Assembly (NCBI RefSeq): GCF_010671605.1
Contig: NZ_JAABOO010000001.1
Location: forward strand, 1,488,001 to 1,552,000
Direction: 5' to 3'
Source of the DNA: Leptobacterium flavescens
Lineage (GTDB): Bacteria; Bacteroidota; Bacteroidia; Flavobacteriales; Flavobacteriaceae
Length of the DNA stretch: 64,000 nt
The position numbers and the translations under genes are program-made. Positions 53,598-62,197 of this stretch are shown here, piece after piece (the first letter of the stretch is position 1; each line of letters opens with the position of its first letter). Under the pieces are notes generated by a model. It was not told where the DNA came from, did no database searches, and saw only the letters and a program-made list of their open reading frames with translations.

Positions 53598-54851
53598 TTA
53601 AAGTATTCCTTTACGCTTTTTTAAGAAATACTTTTTCTCAACTGTGTTTTTGGTAAGTGCTACAGCCTTCTCCAAAGCTGTCTTCATTTTATTTTTATCC
53701 TCCAGCATCCTGAAAATATCGGCTTTAATCGCATAAAAAAGAGCGGTTTCCCTAAAATGATCGGTTTTTTGGTATTTCTGCAATTCTTTTAGAGCAGTTT
53801 CCGGGCCTTTTACCTTAGCCAGCGGGACGATCCGGTTGAGTTCTATAACGGGTGAATACTGATATTGCAGCTGAAGGTTGTATAGATGAAGGATATTCTC
53901 CCAATTGGTCTTCTCAAAGTCAGGTGCTATACAGTGTTCATAGGATACTGCCGCCTGCAGGTGATACGGACTGGGTGTTTGTCCCATTTCGGTAGCTGTC
54001 TCCAGATGATCGATCCCAAAACGAATAAGGTCCTTATCGTATTTACTACGATCCTGATGTTCCAGGTCTACAGCTTCCATCTCCTTATCCAACCGGGCCT
54101 CAAAACGGGAAGTGTGAAAACACATCAGGGCTATCAGCGCCTGTACTTCGGCTTTGTTGCAATATTTATTCCGGCTCAGCAGGAGGGCAAGCCGGATGGC
54201 TTCCAGGCAGATGTCCTTTTTAAGCATGACTTCTCCGGTACTGGCCGCATAACCTTCGGAAAACAGCAGGTAAATAACCTTTAAAACCACATTTAAACGG
54301 GAGGTAAGCCCGATCTCTATAGGTGTGTCCAGGGTTTTAACCTTAGACTTCAGCATCTTCTTTGCCCGGGTAAAGGATTTAGCCACAGTATCTTCCTTTT
54401 TTAAAAGGGCCTTGGCAATTTCCTTATTGGAAAAACCACCAATCAGCTTCAGGCTCAGGATCAACTGATATTCTTCTGAAATAGAAGGATGACAACAGGC
54501 AAAGATCATCTTTAGCTGGTCGTCATTGATCCGGTTTTCCATTACCATTTCTTCAGGTTCGGCCATATTTTCAGAGTTTCCCGTATCCCCAGTATCTTCC
54601 TGCATATACTTCTCCTTTCTGAACATGTCTATCAAACTGTTATTGGCTACCCGGATGAGCCAGGCAGTTGGCTTTTGCGGAGTATCCTGGTATCCCCAGA
54701 CCTGCATAGCCTTCAGAAGTGCATTCTGGACCGCATCTTCTATCTTATCCAGATGAGAAGGGCCATATTTATTTACCAGAACAGCGATCATCTTTCCGTA
54801 TTCGTGACGAAAAATGTTTTCAATGATCTCTTTGTTTCCGGTGGTTTGCAT
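53598..54851 (-). CDS. ECF42-type sigma factor with C-terminal TPR-like extension
   Basis: 417 residues. Sigma region 2 (about 10-80) has LDKIEDAVQNALLKAMQVW and PTAWLIRVANNSLIDMFRKE. Region 4 (about 120-165) has FSNKEIAKALLKKEDTVAKS. A long helical C-terminal extension (about 170-417) replaces a classical anti-sigma factor. This layout, and the DGPF/YCII gene just upstream, define ECF group 42. Regulation in that group is thought to involve the extension itself. It lies 123 bases downstream of the DGPF gene on the same strand. Confidence 0.88.
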   Translation of the reverse strand: MQTTGNKEIIENIFRHEYGKMIAVLVNKYGPSHLDKIEDAVQNALLKAMQVWGYQDTPQKPTAWLIRVANNSLIDMFRKEKYMQEDTGDTGNSENMAEPEEMVMENRINDDQLKMIFACCHPSISEEYQLILSLKLIGGFSNKEIAKALLKKEDTVAKSFTRAKKMLKSKVKTLDTPIEIGLTSRLNVVLKVIYLLFSEGYAASTGEVMLKKDICLEAIRLALLLSRNKYCNKAEVQALIALMCFHTSRFEARLDKEMEAVDLEHQDRSKYDKDLIRFGIDHLETATEMGQTPSPYHLQAAVSYEHCIAPDFEKTNWENILHLYNLQLQYQYSPVIELNRIVPLAKVKGPETALKELQKYQKTDHFRETALFYAIKADIFRMLEDKNKMKTALEKAVALTKNTVEKKYFLKKRKGIL

Positions 54852-54866
54852 AGTTAGAATAAGAAA

Positions 54867-54958
54867 AGGTGTCTGAAAACTAGTCCGGATGTCATATTGA
54901 GCGCAGTCGAAATATTAGAATTCTTCGATCTTTCTCAAACCGGAGTTTTCAGACACCT
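54867..54958. repeat. Long inverted repeat between DGPF and sigma genes
   Basis: Arms AGGTGTCTGAAAACT (54867-54881) and AGTTTTCAGACACCT (54944-54958), 15 bp perfect, with further TCCGG/CCGG pairing. The loop holds a GAGCGCAGTCGA-type dispersed repeat. It may terminate the DGPF gene or be a mobile repeat unit. Confidence 0.75.
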
Positions 54959-54974
54959 CTAAAATAAATTTTGG

Positions 54975-55322
54975 TTACATATCCATAGACATGATCTCCC
55001 TTACCTCTACATTACCTTCGTGTTCGAAAATAGGGCATCCCTTGGAGATCTCTACCGCACCTGCAAGGTCATCGGCGGTAACGATCAAGTATCCTCCAAC
55101 TACCTCAGCACCTTCCGCAAAAGGTCCGTCGGTAATGACAGCTCCTGCTTTTTCCACTACTTTTCCTTCCTTGGCCAGGGGTAATCCGTCTACCAGTTGT
55201 CCTTTTTCTCTAAGGCCTCCCATCCAGGCGCCCCATTTTTGCATATGCTTCTGCATTTCTTCTGGAGATTGCTGTATTCTTCTTGCATCTCCTCCTCTGA
55301 ATAGAAATAAAAAATTGCTCAT
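54975..55322 (-). CDS. YCII-related DGPF-motif protein, ECF42 partner
   Basis: 115 residues. A dimeric alpha-beta barrel fold of the YCII/DGPF family, with the defining motif ITDGPFAEGAE at about residues 71-81 and GGYLIVTADDLAGAVEIS after it. It belongs to the class that is conserved next to ECF42 sigma factors and is usually their target. Its biochemical function is unknown. Both genes are on the minus strand, separated by the long inverted repeat. Confidence 0.9.
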   Translation of the reverse strand: MSNFLFLFRGGDARRIQQSPEEMQKHMQKWGAWMGGLREKGQLVDGLPLAKEGKVVEKAGAVITDGPFAEGAEVVGGYLIVTADDLAGAVEISKGCPIFEHEGNVEVREIMSMDM

Positions 55323-55409
55323 AATCTTAATTTTTAATTGTTTGTTTCTTTAAAGACGATGCTATAAAAAGAAATTGGACAATTTCCCTTAAAAATAATC
55401 AATTCTCTT

Positions 55410-56483
55410 CTAAAACAATTTCATCTGCCCGTTCTTAAAGGCTTCATGAAGAGAAATATCCAGTTTGGGCATTCCCTTATCTTTAAAGTACTTCTGTTTT
55501 GCCAGATGAAAGAGGCCGTGTATCTGATCGGCGATCTTTCCTTCTCCTCTGGTCCTGATCCCAAAACGGCTGTCGTTCAGCTGCCCTCCGTGGCAATCCT
55601 CTATCTGATGTAATACCTTATCCGCTCTGTCGGGCATTGTTTTTTTGATCCAGTCGGTAAAGATCTGTCCAATGGCCCCGTTCAGGCGCACTACCGTAAA
55701 GGCAATGGAGGAAGCCCCCATCTCTGCCGCCTTTTTTGCCAGGGGAAGGATCTCATGGCTGTTAATGGAAGGGATCACCGGAGCGATCATCACATTTACG
55801 GGTATCCCTCTTTCCGACAGTGCCTTTACGGTTTCAAACCTTCTTTTTATGGTAGCTGTTCTCGGTTCGAGGATACGCCTTGTCCTTTCCGAAAGGGAGG
55901 TAATGGATATATTTATTCCTATCAGATTATCGGCTGCCAGGGCAGACAGAATATCCAGGTCGCGGGTAATCAAAGCATTTTTGGTGATCATCCCGACCGG
56001 ATGCCGGTATTTTAAAAACACCTTCAGGCATTCCCTGGTCAGTTCGAATTTCTTTTCTGCCGGCTGATAGCAATCGGTGTTTCCCGAGAGGACTATAGGA
56101 TAGGCTTTCCAGTTGCGGTGCTTTATTTTCTTTTCCAGCAGGCGGGCGGCATCTTCTTTGACAAGTATGCGTCGCTCAAAATCGAGTCCGGCTCCATACC
56201 CCCAGTATTCATGGGTGTTTCTGGCGTAACAGTAAATACATCCGTGCTCACACCCCTGGTAGGGGTTCATAGAATACATCATCCCGATATCCGGGCTGTC
56301 TACCTTGTTTACAATGGTCTTCGGATATACCCTGATGTATTGGGTCTTGTTATCTTCGGCCTCGTCTCCTTCGAGCCTGCAATACTCCAGAAAATCATCC
56401 CTGGTCTCGTATTTAAGTGCATCAAATCTGTTATGAACCCTTAACTGGGCTCCTCTTCCCTTTATTACTTTTTCCTTATCCAT
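55410..56483 (-). CDS. PA0069-family radical SAM protein
   Basis: 357 residues. The radical SAM cluster motif is CEHGCIYCYAR (Cx3Cx2C) in MNPYQGCEHGCIYC. Further landmarks are GRGAQLRVHNRFDALKYE, LSGNTDCYQPAEKKFELTR and IAPVIPSINSHEI. The family resembles spore photoproduct lyase, but the substrate is not established. Single gene, with the repeat-rich gap on its 5' side. Confidence 0.9.
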   Translation of the reverse strand: MDKEKVIKGRGAQLRVHNRFDALKYETRDDFLEYCRLEGDEAEDNKTQYIRVYPKTIVNKVDSPDIGMMYSMNPYQGCEHGCIYCYARNTHEYWGYGAGLDFERRILVKEDAARLLEKKIKHRNWKAYPIVLSGNTDCYQPAEKKFELTRECLKVFLKYRHPVGMITKNALITRDLDILSALAADNLIGINISITSLSERTRRILEPRTATIKRRFETVKALSERGIPVNVMIAPVIPSINSHEILPLAKKAAEMGASSIAFTVVRLNGAIGQIFTDWIKKTMPDRADKVLHQIEDCHGGQLNDSRFGIRTRGEGKIADQIHGLFHLAKQKYFKDKGMPKLDISLHEAFKNGQMKLF

Positions 56484-56877
56484 AGCAGTTCGGTTTAAGG
56501 AAATAAAGGTATTTCAATAGCTAGGAAAACACCGGCTTTGCCTTCTTAAAACTGCTGCAACTACGGGAATGATGGTTGGTTGGTAGTTGGTGGTTGGTAG
56601 TTGTCACACCTTCACTAAAGTTTCGGTGTACGTTAGTGGTTGTTGGAGGTTTAACGTTTGTCATCTCGAGCATCTCGACTACGCTCGATACAGGCTCGTC
56701 GAGAGGTGAAACGTGGTGGTGGTTGGTTGGTGGTTGGTGGTTGTTTAAAGTTTGTCATCTCGAGCGCAGTCGAGAGGTGTTGAATGTTAAGTTTTGAATG
56801 TTGAATTATCCTCCGATTTCCAAGTTCCAGGTGCTGTAAACCATCTCTTTACTCAATACTCTGTACTCAATACCAGC
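56484..56877. repeat. Gene-free gap with simple and dispersed repeats
   Basis: GGTTGGTAGTTGGTGG-type runs (56577-56600 and 56715-56745). Two copies of the flavobacterial repeat GTCATCTCGAG...CTCGA lie at about 56661-56706 (degenerate) and 56753-56778 (clean: CTCGAGCGCAGTCGAGAGGT). Translated frames here are artefacts. No gene, and no promoter for the 55410-56483 gene recognised. Confidence 0.7.
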
Positions 56878-58425
56878 TTAAAGCATTACTTTAACCAATT
56901 GTTTCCGGTTTCCTCTGCGGGCCAGGAAATAAGCGGCTTCGGCGTTTTTAAGGACAGCTCCTCTGGAGACCATGATCGGTAGTCTGATGTCTTTATTATC
57001 GGTTACTTTGTGGTAGTTCATTTCGCCCTGACCGTCAATGCGGATCATATACACTTCCGGGCTGCGGCTAAAGCCTTTTTTAAAGAGGATACGGTTTTTG
57101 GATATTTTTGTGGGAATCGCTCCGGAATTAATAAAAAAGCAGCTTTCATCTCCTTTTTGAGCAGAAGTATAGGAAACATAGGCTTCATCTCCCTGGGTGG
57201 ATTCCGCCTTATTGATATTTCGCGCCCATAACATATTCCCATCAGCATCGAGCTTGGCGCAAACTATATCGTTATAATGATAACGACTGATACGGGCCCG
57301 GGAACCATCCACAGAGTTCTTAAAATTGGTGTTCATATAACACTCTTCGGCATTGAAAACTATAGAACCGTCCGAAGTTTTATGGAGTCCCCTGAATTTT
57401 AAATTCTTTACCTCCTTATCCACCTCAGCACCGTATTTATCTACCATAAACTGGTCTGAAAACGGATTGAGTTTCTGCTTTCTGATCTCCAGCGTATTTT
57501 TATCGATCTCAGTATAGACGAGTCCGCGGTACTTCCTGCTTTTGGTGAGTGAATAGAAGCCTACACACTTCAGGAGGTCGTCTTCTACGATCAGTTTCAG
57601 GGAACTTGCATAGCTGTCATCGGTCTTAAATTCTTCAACATTCATATTCCCGTTGTAAAACCTGAATACCTGATAGGCAAATTTTTTGGAGATGGCTTTG
57701 GTTCGTTTTCCTTTTTCATAGGCTTTCCCCAATAAGTAGAACACTTTTTCATTCGCATCATACTCCATATACTCAAATACCAGATGGCGGGCTTCCGTTT
57801 CCTTCTTCAGCTCGTAGTTCGATCTCTTATTGAGGTTTTTATCAAAAAAATAAAGATGGTGTTTGTCCCTTCCTTTTTCCTTACTGTCTATGGCGATGGC
57901 AAATACTTCTTTCGAGCTGTCAAATAGCAGCTGAGAATAGAATTTGTCATTAAACTCTCCGGAATAATCAGTCAGGAAATTGATCTTCTTCTCCTTCTTT
58001 CGTTTAAATTCAAGTAATTTGCTTCGCTTAAAATCCAGCTCGGTAAGTGAGGTTGAATTGGCCCAGTACACGTATGCCTGCCTTAATTCATCATAGACCA
58101 CTTCCAGAACGGTAATGCGGTTATCGGCCACAAAAACCCCCATGATCTCCAATTCATTTACCGGATAGTTATATTCATTAATCAGTTGAAGATCAGCATC
58201 GTAATGTTCTATGTAGTAGCCTTTTAGCTTCATGATCATGCCGCCATAATAAGATCTGACGATTACCACACCTCCTTCTCCGTCTTCTTCAATTAACTGA
58301 ATATTGGAAAACTTGTGTTTATCACTGAGGCTTTCTCCTTTTACATAAAGATGATCGTCTGTTTGCTGTGAAAATAAAAGGCTGCTAAAGCAGAAAAAGC
58401 ATACTAAAGAAAATAAGCTCTTCAT
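56878..58425 (-). CDS. Secreted protein of unknown function
   Basis: 515 residues. Signal peptide MKSLFSLVCFFCFSSLLFSQ. The mature protein is rich in beta-strand-like alternation and Tyr/Lys, with repeated segments such as ILEVVYDELRQAYVYW, FYLLGKAYEKGKRTKA and GDEAYVSYTSAQKGDES, compatible with a propeller-like fold. No T9SS sorting domain at the C-terminus. The ATG at 58425 gives a proper signal peptide; the earlier ATG at 58473 adds 16 polar residues. No family recognised. Confidence 0.7.
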   Translation of the reverse strand: MKSLFSLVCFFCFSSLLFSQQTDDHLYVKGESLSDKHKFSNIQLIEEDGEGGVVIVRSYYGGMIMKLKGYYIEHYDADLQLINEYNYPVNELEIMGVFVADNRITVLEVVYDELRQAYVYWANSTSLTELDFKRSKLLEFKRKKEKKINFLTDYSGEFNDKFYSQLLFDSSKEVFAIAIDSKEKGRDKHHLYFFDKNLNKRSNYELKKETEARHLVFEYMEYDANEKVFYLLGKAYEKGKRTKAISKKFAYQVFRFYNGNMNVEEFKTDDSYASSLKLIVEDDLLKCVGFYSLTKSRKYRGLVYTEIDKNTLEIRKQKLNPFSDQFMVDKYGAEVDKEVKNLKFRGLHKTSDGSIVFNAEECYMNTNFKNSVDGSRARISRYHYNDIVCAKLDADGNMLWARNINKAESTQGDEAYVSYTSAQKGDESCFFINSGAIPTKISKNRILFKKGFSRSPEVYMIRIDGQGEMNYHKVTDNKDIRLPIMVSRGAVLKNAEAAYFLARRGNRKQLVKVML

Positions 58426-58522
58426 AGGACAATAGGATTGGTTAAGTTTGTTTCTACGGAATGATACGGGCATATCATTCTCTATACAAACGGAAATTTA
58501 ACACAATTATTCCTAATAATTC

Positions 58523-59305
58523 CTATTTCCCCGGAAATTCTGCTTTGCGTTTTTCTAAAAATGCGGTAGTTCCTTCTTTAAAATCCTCGGTTCCGAAGCA
58601 ATATCCAAAGGCTTCAATTTCAGCATTGTATCCGTCTACACCATCTTTAAAACCTGCATTAACCGCTTCAATAGCCTTGGCAATTGCCACCGATGAGTTG
58701 TTGGTTATCTTACCGGCTATCTTTTCGCAAAAAGGAAGAAGTTCTTCCTGGCTAACCACATAGTTCACCAGGCCTGAATTCAGGGCTTTCTCGGCATTTA
58801 TCATCCCGGCGGTCATCATCATTTCCATGGCAAGACCCTTTCCTACCAACTGAGGTAAACGCTGCGTTCCTCCGTAACCCGGAATAACCCCAAGAGATAC
58901 TTCTGGTAATCCCATTCTTGCATTATCGCTGGCTACTCTAAAATGGCAGGACATCGCCAATTCGAGCCCTCCTCCCAATGCAAAACCATTAACGGCTGCT
59001 ATAACAGGAGTTCCCAGGTTCTCTACAAAATCAAAAAGCTGTTCCTGGCCGTTTGCCGCCAGATTTTGCCCTTCCTCTACAGAAAAATGTGCAAACTCAG
59101 AGATATCGGCGCCTGCAACAAATGCTTTTTCCCCGCTTCCGGTAATAATGATCACCTTTACCTCAGGGTCTTTGTCTAATTGCCCGAATGCCTGGTGTAA
59201 TTCGGCAATGGTTGCCCGGTTTAAAGCGTTTAATTTGGAAGGTCTGTTTATAGTTAGCGTTGCAATATTTGCAGAAGTGCTGATAAGGATATTTTCGTAG
59301 TCCAT
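58523..59305 (-). CDS. Enoyl-CoA hydratase/isomerase (crotonase) family protein
   Basis: 260 residues. The crotonase signature is GGGLELAMSCHFRVAS with GADISEFAHF before it. The catalytic-type glutamates fall in LELAMSC and GLPEVSLGVIPGYGGTQRLP, as in short-chain enoyl-CoA hydratases. It probably hydrates 2-enoyl-CoA in fatty-acid or butyrate-type metabolism, but no other beta-oxidation gene is near. It lies two bases after the histidine kinase gene and is co-transcribed with it. Confidence 0.92.
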   Translation of the reverse strand: MDYENILISTSANIATLTINRPSKLNALNRATIAELHQAFGQLDKDPEVKVIIITGSGEKAFVAGADISEFAHFSVEEGQNLAANGQEQLFDFVENLGTPVIAAVNGFALGGGLELAMSCHFRVASDNARMGLPEVSLGVIPGYGGTQRLPQLVGKGLAMEMMMTAGMINAEKALNSGLVNYVVSQEELLPFCEKIAGKITNNSSVAIAKAIEAVNAGFKDGVDGYNAEIEAFGYCFGTEDFKEGTTAFLEKRKAEFPGK

Positions 59306-59307
59306 TT

Positions 59308-60768
59308 TTATTTTTTTTCTTTTGGAAGTGTTACGGTAAAGACAGTTCTTTCACCAAATTCGGATGTAAAGTTAATACTTCCCTGGTAGGTTTCCACAAT
59401 ATTTTTTACCATTCCCAGTCCGAGTCCCATTCCCCTGCTTTTGGTGGTGAATTTAGGCTCAAAGATCAGGTCTTTGGTCTCATCATCTATTCCTATCCCG
59501 TTATCTTCGACCTCTATTTTTACCTCGTTCCCTTCGGAAATTACCGAAACAATGATCTTCGGATCTTCATTTCCTCCGGCATTAATGGCCTGAATGGCAT
59601 TTTTTACCAGATTGGTGATCACCCTGATAAGTTGCGTGCGGTCCAGGTAGGCTACGATCTCTTTTTCCTTGGCAACAAATTCAATATAATCCTCATTAAA
59701 GATATCCAGTGCAAGTTTTACCACTTTTACCACATTAAGGGTCTCATTCTGTTGTGCAGGCATATTGGCAAAATTCGAGAAGGCGGAGGCAATACTGCTC
59801 ATGGTATCTATCTGCTGGATCAGCGTTTTGGAATACTCCTCTACTTTTTTATTTACATCCCCGTCATCCGGGTTGAATTTCCTCTGGAAGTTCTGAACAC
59901 TTAACCTCATCGGGGTAAGCGGATTCTTGATCTCATGGGCTACCTGCTTGGCCATCTCCCTCCAGGCGTGTTCCCGCTCACTTCTGGCCAGTTTTACAGC
60001 ACTTTCCTCCAACTCGTCTATCATACTGTTATAAGCTTCGATAAGGGTTCCTACTTCCTCACTGGCATTCTCAATGATGATCTTTTCATTGCGTTTACTC
60101 AATCTGATCTGATCGAGTTTTTCGGAAATGGTCTTCAGCGATCTGGTAATGTATTTCGATATAAAGAAAGCCAGGAAAATAGCGATCAGTAACATAAAAA
60201 GATATACCACTCCAAGTCGGATGAGGAATTCCTTCAGCTCCATATCGTTAAAGGAATCGTCTTCAAAATAAGGGAGGTTCAGGATCCCCAGAGGCTTGAA
60301 TTTACTGTCTGTAATATAGGAATAGGACGATTGATAGCGATCTCCGGCAGTTATCTTCTTTTCCACATATCGCTTGTCGGAACTTATTTCCAGGGCGTTG
60401 AGTACTTCCGGGTCCAGACATGTGGAGATTGACTCATTCTCAAACCGTGGATTGGAACTCTTTATCAGGTTTCCGTCCAGGTCGTAAATGTTGAAATTTA
60501 CATTCTGTACATCGGCAATCTGATAAATATCGGTTTTAAAAATAAGGTCAAGGTATCCTGTTTCTACCGGATAGGTAGTTTCCCTTAAAACATATTCAAC
60601 ACTGGCTTTGATCTGCCGTTCTTTTCTTTCCAGCCTGTTCTGATGGTAATCTTTAGACTGTTCTCTGTACTGATAGATCGTTACCCCTGCAATAAGCACA
60701 GAGGCAATAACTACCAACAAGATCATAGTGATGAAGATACGGGATCTAAGCGATAATTTTTTATTCAC
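59308..60768 (-). CDS. NtrY-like membrane sensor histidine kinase
   Basis: 486 residues. Two transmembrane helices (about 10-30 and 185-208) bracket a periplasmic sensor domain. A HAMP domain (about 205-260) follows, then the dimerisation helix with the phosphoacceptor in QVAHEIKNPLTPMRLSVQN (His near 276). The ATP-binding motifs are NLVKNAIQAINAG (N), VEDNGIGIDD (G1) and GMGLGLGMVKNIVETY (G2). It resembles the kinase half of NtrY/NtrX-type systems. No response regulator is in the window. First gene of a two-gene unit with the crotonase. Confidence 0.92.
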   Translation of the reverse strand: MNKKLSLRSRIFITMILLVVIASVLIAGVTIYQYREQSKDYHQNRLERKERQIKASVEYVLRETTYPVETGYLDLIFKTDIYQIADVQNVNFNIYDLDGNLIKSSNPRFENESISTCLDPEVLNALEISSDKRYVEKKITAGDRYQSSYSYITDSKFKPLGILNLPYFEDDSFNDMELKEFLIRLGVVYLFMLLIAIFLAFFISKYITRSLKTISEKLDQIRLSKRNEKIIIENASEEVGTLIEAYNSMIDELEESAVKLARSEREHAWREMAKQVAHEIKNPLTPMRLSVQNFQRKFNPDDGDVNKKVEEYSKTLIQQIDTMSSIASAFSNFANMPAQQNETLNVVKVVKLALDIFNEDYIEFVAKEKEIVAYLDRTQLIRVITNLVKNAIQAINAGGNEDPKIIVSVISEGNEVKIEVEDNGIGIDDETKDLIFEPKFTTKSRGMGLGLGMVKNIVETYQGSINFTSEFGERTVFTVTLPKEKK

Positions 60769-61564
60769 CTGAAAAATTTTATTTCCGTAAATATAACAAT
60801 AATCAAGCCAGTTTTACTTTGTAGAGGATCAGGAGGGAATGGCTTTTTTTTCCTTCGACTTGCACCTCCGCTATAGCTTCAGCGGCACGCGGGCACTCAG
60901 GATGGCAGGAGGATTTCGTTCTCCCCTGGAGGAGAGAAAATAAGAGGGGTGTATATGATTTACGATTTTAGATTGACGATTTTAGATTGACGATTGAAGA
61001 TTAAGGTGATTTTCTGTAAATAGGAATTGTCCCCTTGAGGGGACCTTAGGGGTGTGGAGAACCACCTCGTCTTCCGTTCTCTGTTCCTGAAACGGAATCC
61101 ACTCCTCCTTTTCCTTCGACTGCGCTCAGGATGACAGGGGGTCATAAAATAAAAATAAGATGTTCTTTCAACCGTGCATTACGAGGAGTAAAACGACGAA
61201 GTAATCTCTCTATAAAACAAAGGGATCGCTTCTCCCGATCATTACCGGGATCGCGATGACTCAAAACGAAATTGAAAATAGGTCGGATTCTTTTAATAGT
61301 GGTGGAAAAGATTATCATAAAGTACCTCCTTCTCCCACGGGGAGAAGGTCGGCCTGCTGCAAAGCAGGTTGGGATGAGGGCAACCCTCACCTTAATCCTC
61401 TCCCACCGGGAGAGGAGATAAATGTGTCTAAACAATAATCTTCTTTGGAAAAAATAGGAGAAAACGAACCACCTCGTCTTCCGTTACCAGTTCCTGAAAC
61501 GGAATCCACTCTTCCTTCAAAAGGAGGAGAATTTTATTAATACCGCAGTTAAAGACAGAAGGGT
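60769..61564. repeat. 796-base gene-free region of repeats
   Basis: Contains a 14-bp tandem repeat (ACGATTTTAGATTG, two exact and one degenerate copy, 60962-61003) and two copies of the TTCCTTCGACTGCGCTCAGGATGACAG family (degenerate at 60850, clean at 61112). Two direct copies of a block of about 52 bp starting GAACCACCTCGTCTTCCGTT lie at 61059-61110 and 61466-61517. Palindromes CCTTCTCCC / GGGGAGAAGG (61328-61348) and CCTCTCCCACCGGGAGAGG (61398-61416) are also present. ORFs here are artefacts of the repeats. Confidence 0.75.
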
Positions 61565-62116
61565 CTAAGCTTCAGGGTTTCGTTCTCTGACCTTCTTATA
61601 CCACCGTATTCCCAGCATCAGAAGAACCGCAAGTAATACGAGTCCGAAGACACCGAAGATCCAGTTAAGGGAATCGCGGAGGATGACCAGGAAGATCACT
61701 GAAAAGAGAATGATCGTAGAGCCTTCGTTCCACATCCGCATAAAACTGGAGGAATACTTTACAACATCGTCCTGCAATTGCTTAAATATCTGATGGGATT
61801 TCAGATGATAGAGGATCAGCAATACCACAAAACCGAGCTTGATATGCATCCATCCCAGCTGAAGGAATCCGGGTTGAATGACCAGGAGGACAATAGCAAA
61901 AGTGACAGCCAGAATTGCAGACGGCCAGGTAATAATAAACCAAAGGCGTTTTGCCATAAGCTTCAGCTGCTTTCCGAGGATCTCTTTTTCCGGGGAAGGC
62001 TTATGGAATGCTTCAATCTGATAAACAAACAACCTCGGCATATAGAAGAGGCCGGCAAACCAGGTAATTACAAAAATGAGGTGCAGGGCCTTGGCGTATA
62101 AATACAATTCTCCCAA
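61565..62116 (-). CDS. hemJ: Protoporphyrinogen oxidase HemJ-like protein
   Basis: 183 residues with four or five helices. The N-terminus LYLYAKALHLIFVITWFAGLFY followed by MPRLFVYQIEA is the HemJ (COG1981) hallmark, with the conserved His in ALHLIFV. HemJ oxidises protoporphyrinogen IX in haem synthesis. It could be confused with the CopD/YqiJ family, but length and N-terminus favour HemJ. No other haem genes are nearby. Confidence 0.88.
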   Translation of the reverse strand: MGELYLYAKALHLIFVITWFAGLFYMPRLFVYQIEAFHKPSPEKEILGKQLKLMAKRLWFIITWPSAILAVTFAIVLLVIQPGFLQLGWMHIKLGFVVLLILYHLKSHQIFKQLQDDVVKYSSSFMRMWNEGSTIILFSVIFLVILRDSLNWIFGVFGLVLLAVLLMLGIRWYKKVRERNPEA

Positions 62117-62140
62117 AATGTTCTAATTAAGAGTGTTTAT

Positions 62141-62175
62141 AAAAAAACAAGTATCCTACAAAAATAGGATACTTG
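62141..62175 (-). terminator. Terminator of the BNR-repeat gene
   Basis: CAAGTATCCTA (62148-62158) / TAGGATACTTG (62165-62175), an 11-bp perfect stem with loop CAAAAA and a seven-T run on the minus strand. It lies directly past the stop at 62198. Confidence 0.85.
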
Positions 62176-62197
62176 CAATGAATATTAAATAAAATAT

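Noticed and set aside
56576-56797. 73-residue plus-strand frame with Trp/Val-rich start and HLERSRE
   Set aside because: It covers GGTTGGTAGTTGG simple repeats and a dispersed repeat; no coding support.
60960-61145. 61-residue frame containing HPERSR
   Set aside because: It is a product of the dispersed CTGCGCTCAGGATG repeat, with no gene-like context.
61142-61435. 97-residue minus-strand frame in the 61-kb gap
   Set aside because: Its translation (for example SRWERIKVRVALIPTCFAAG) comes from palindromic dispersed repeats and is a common false ORF.
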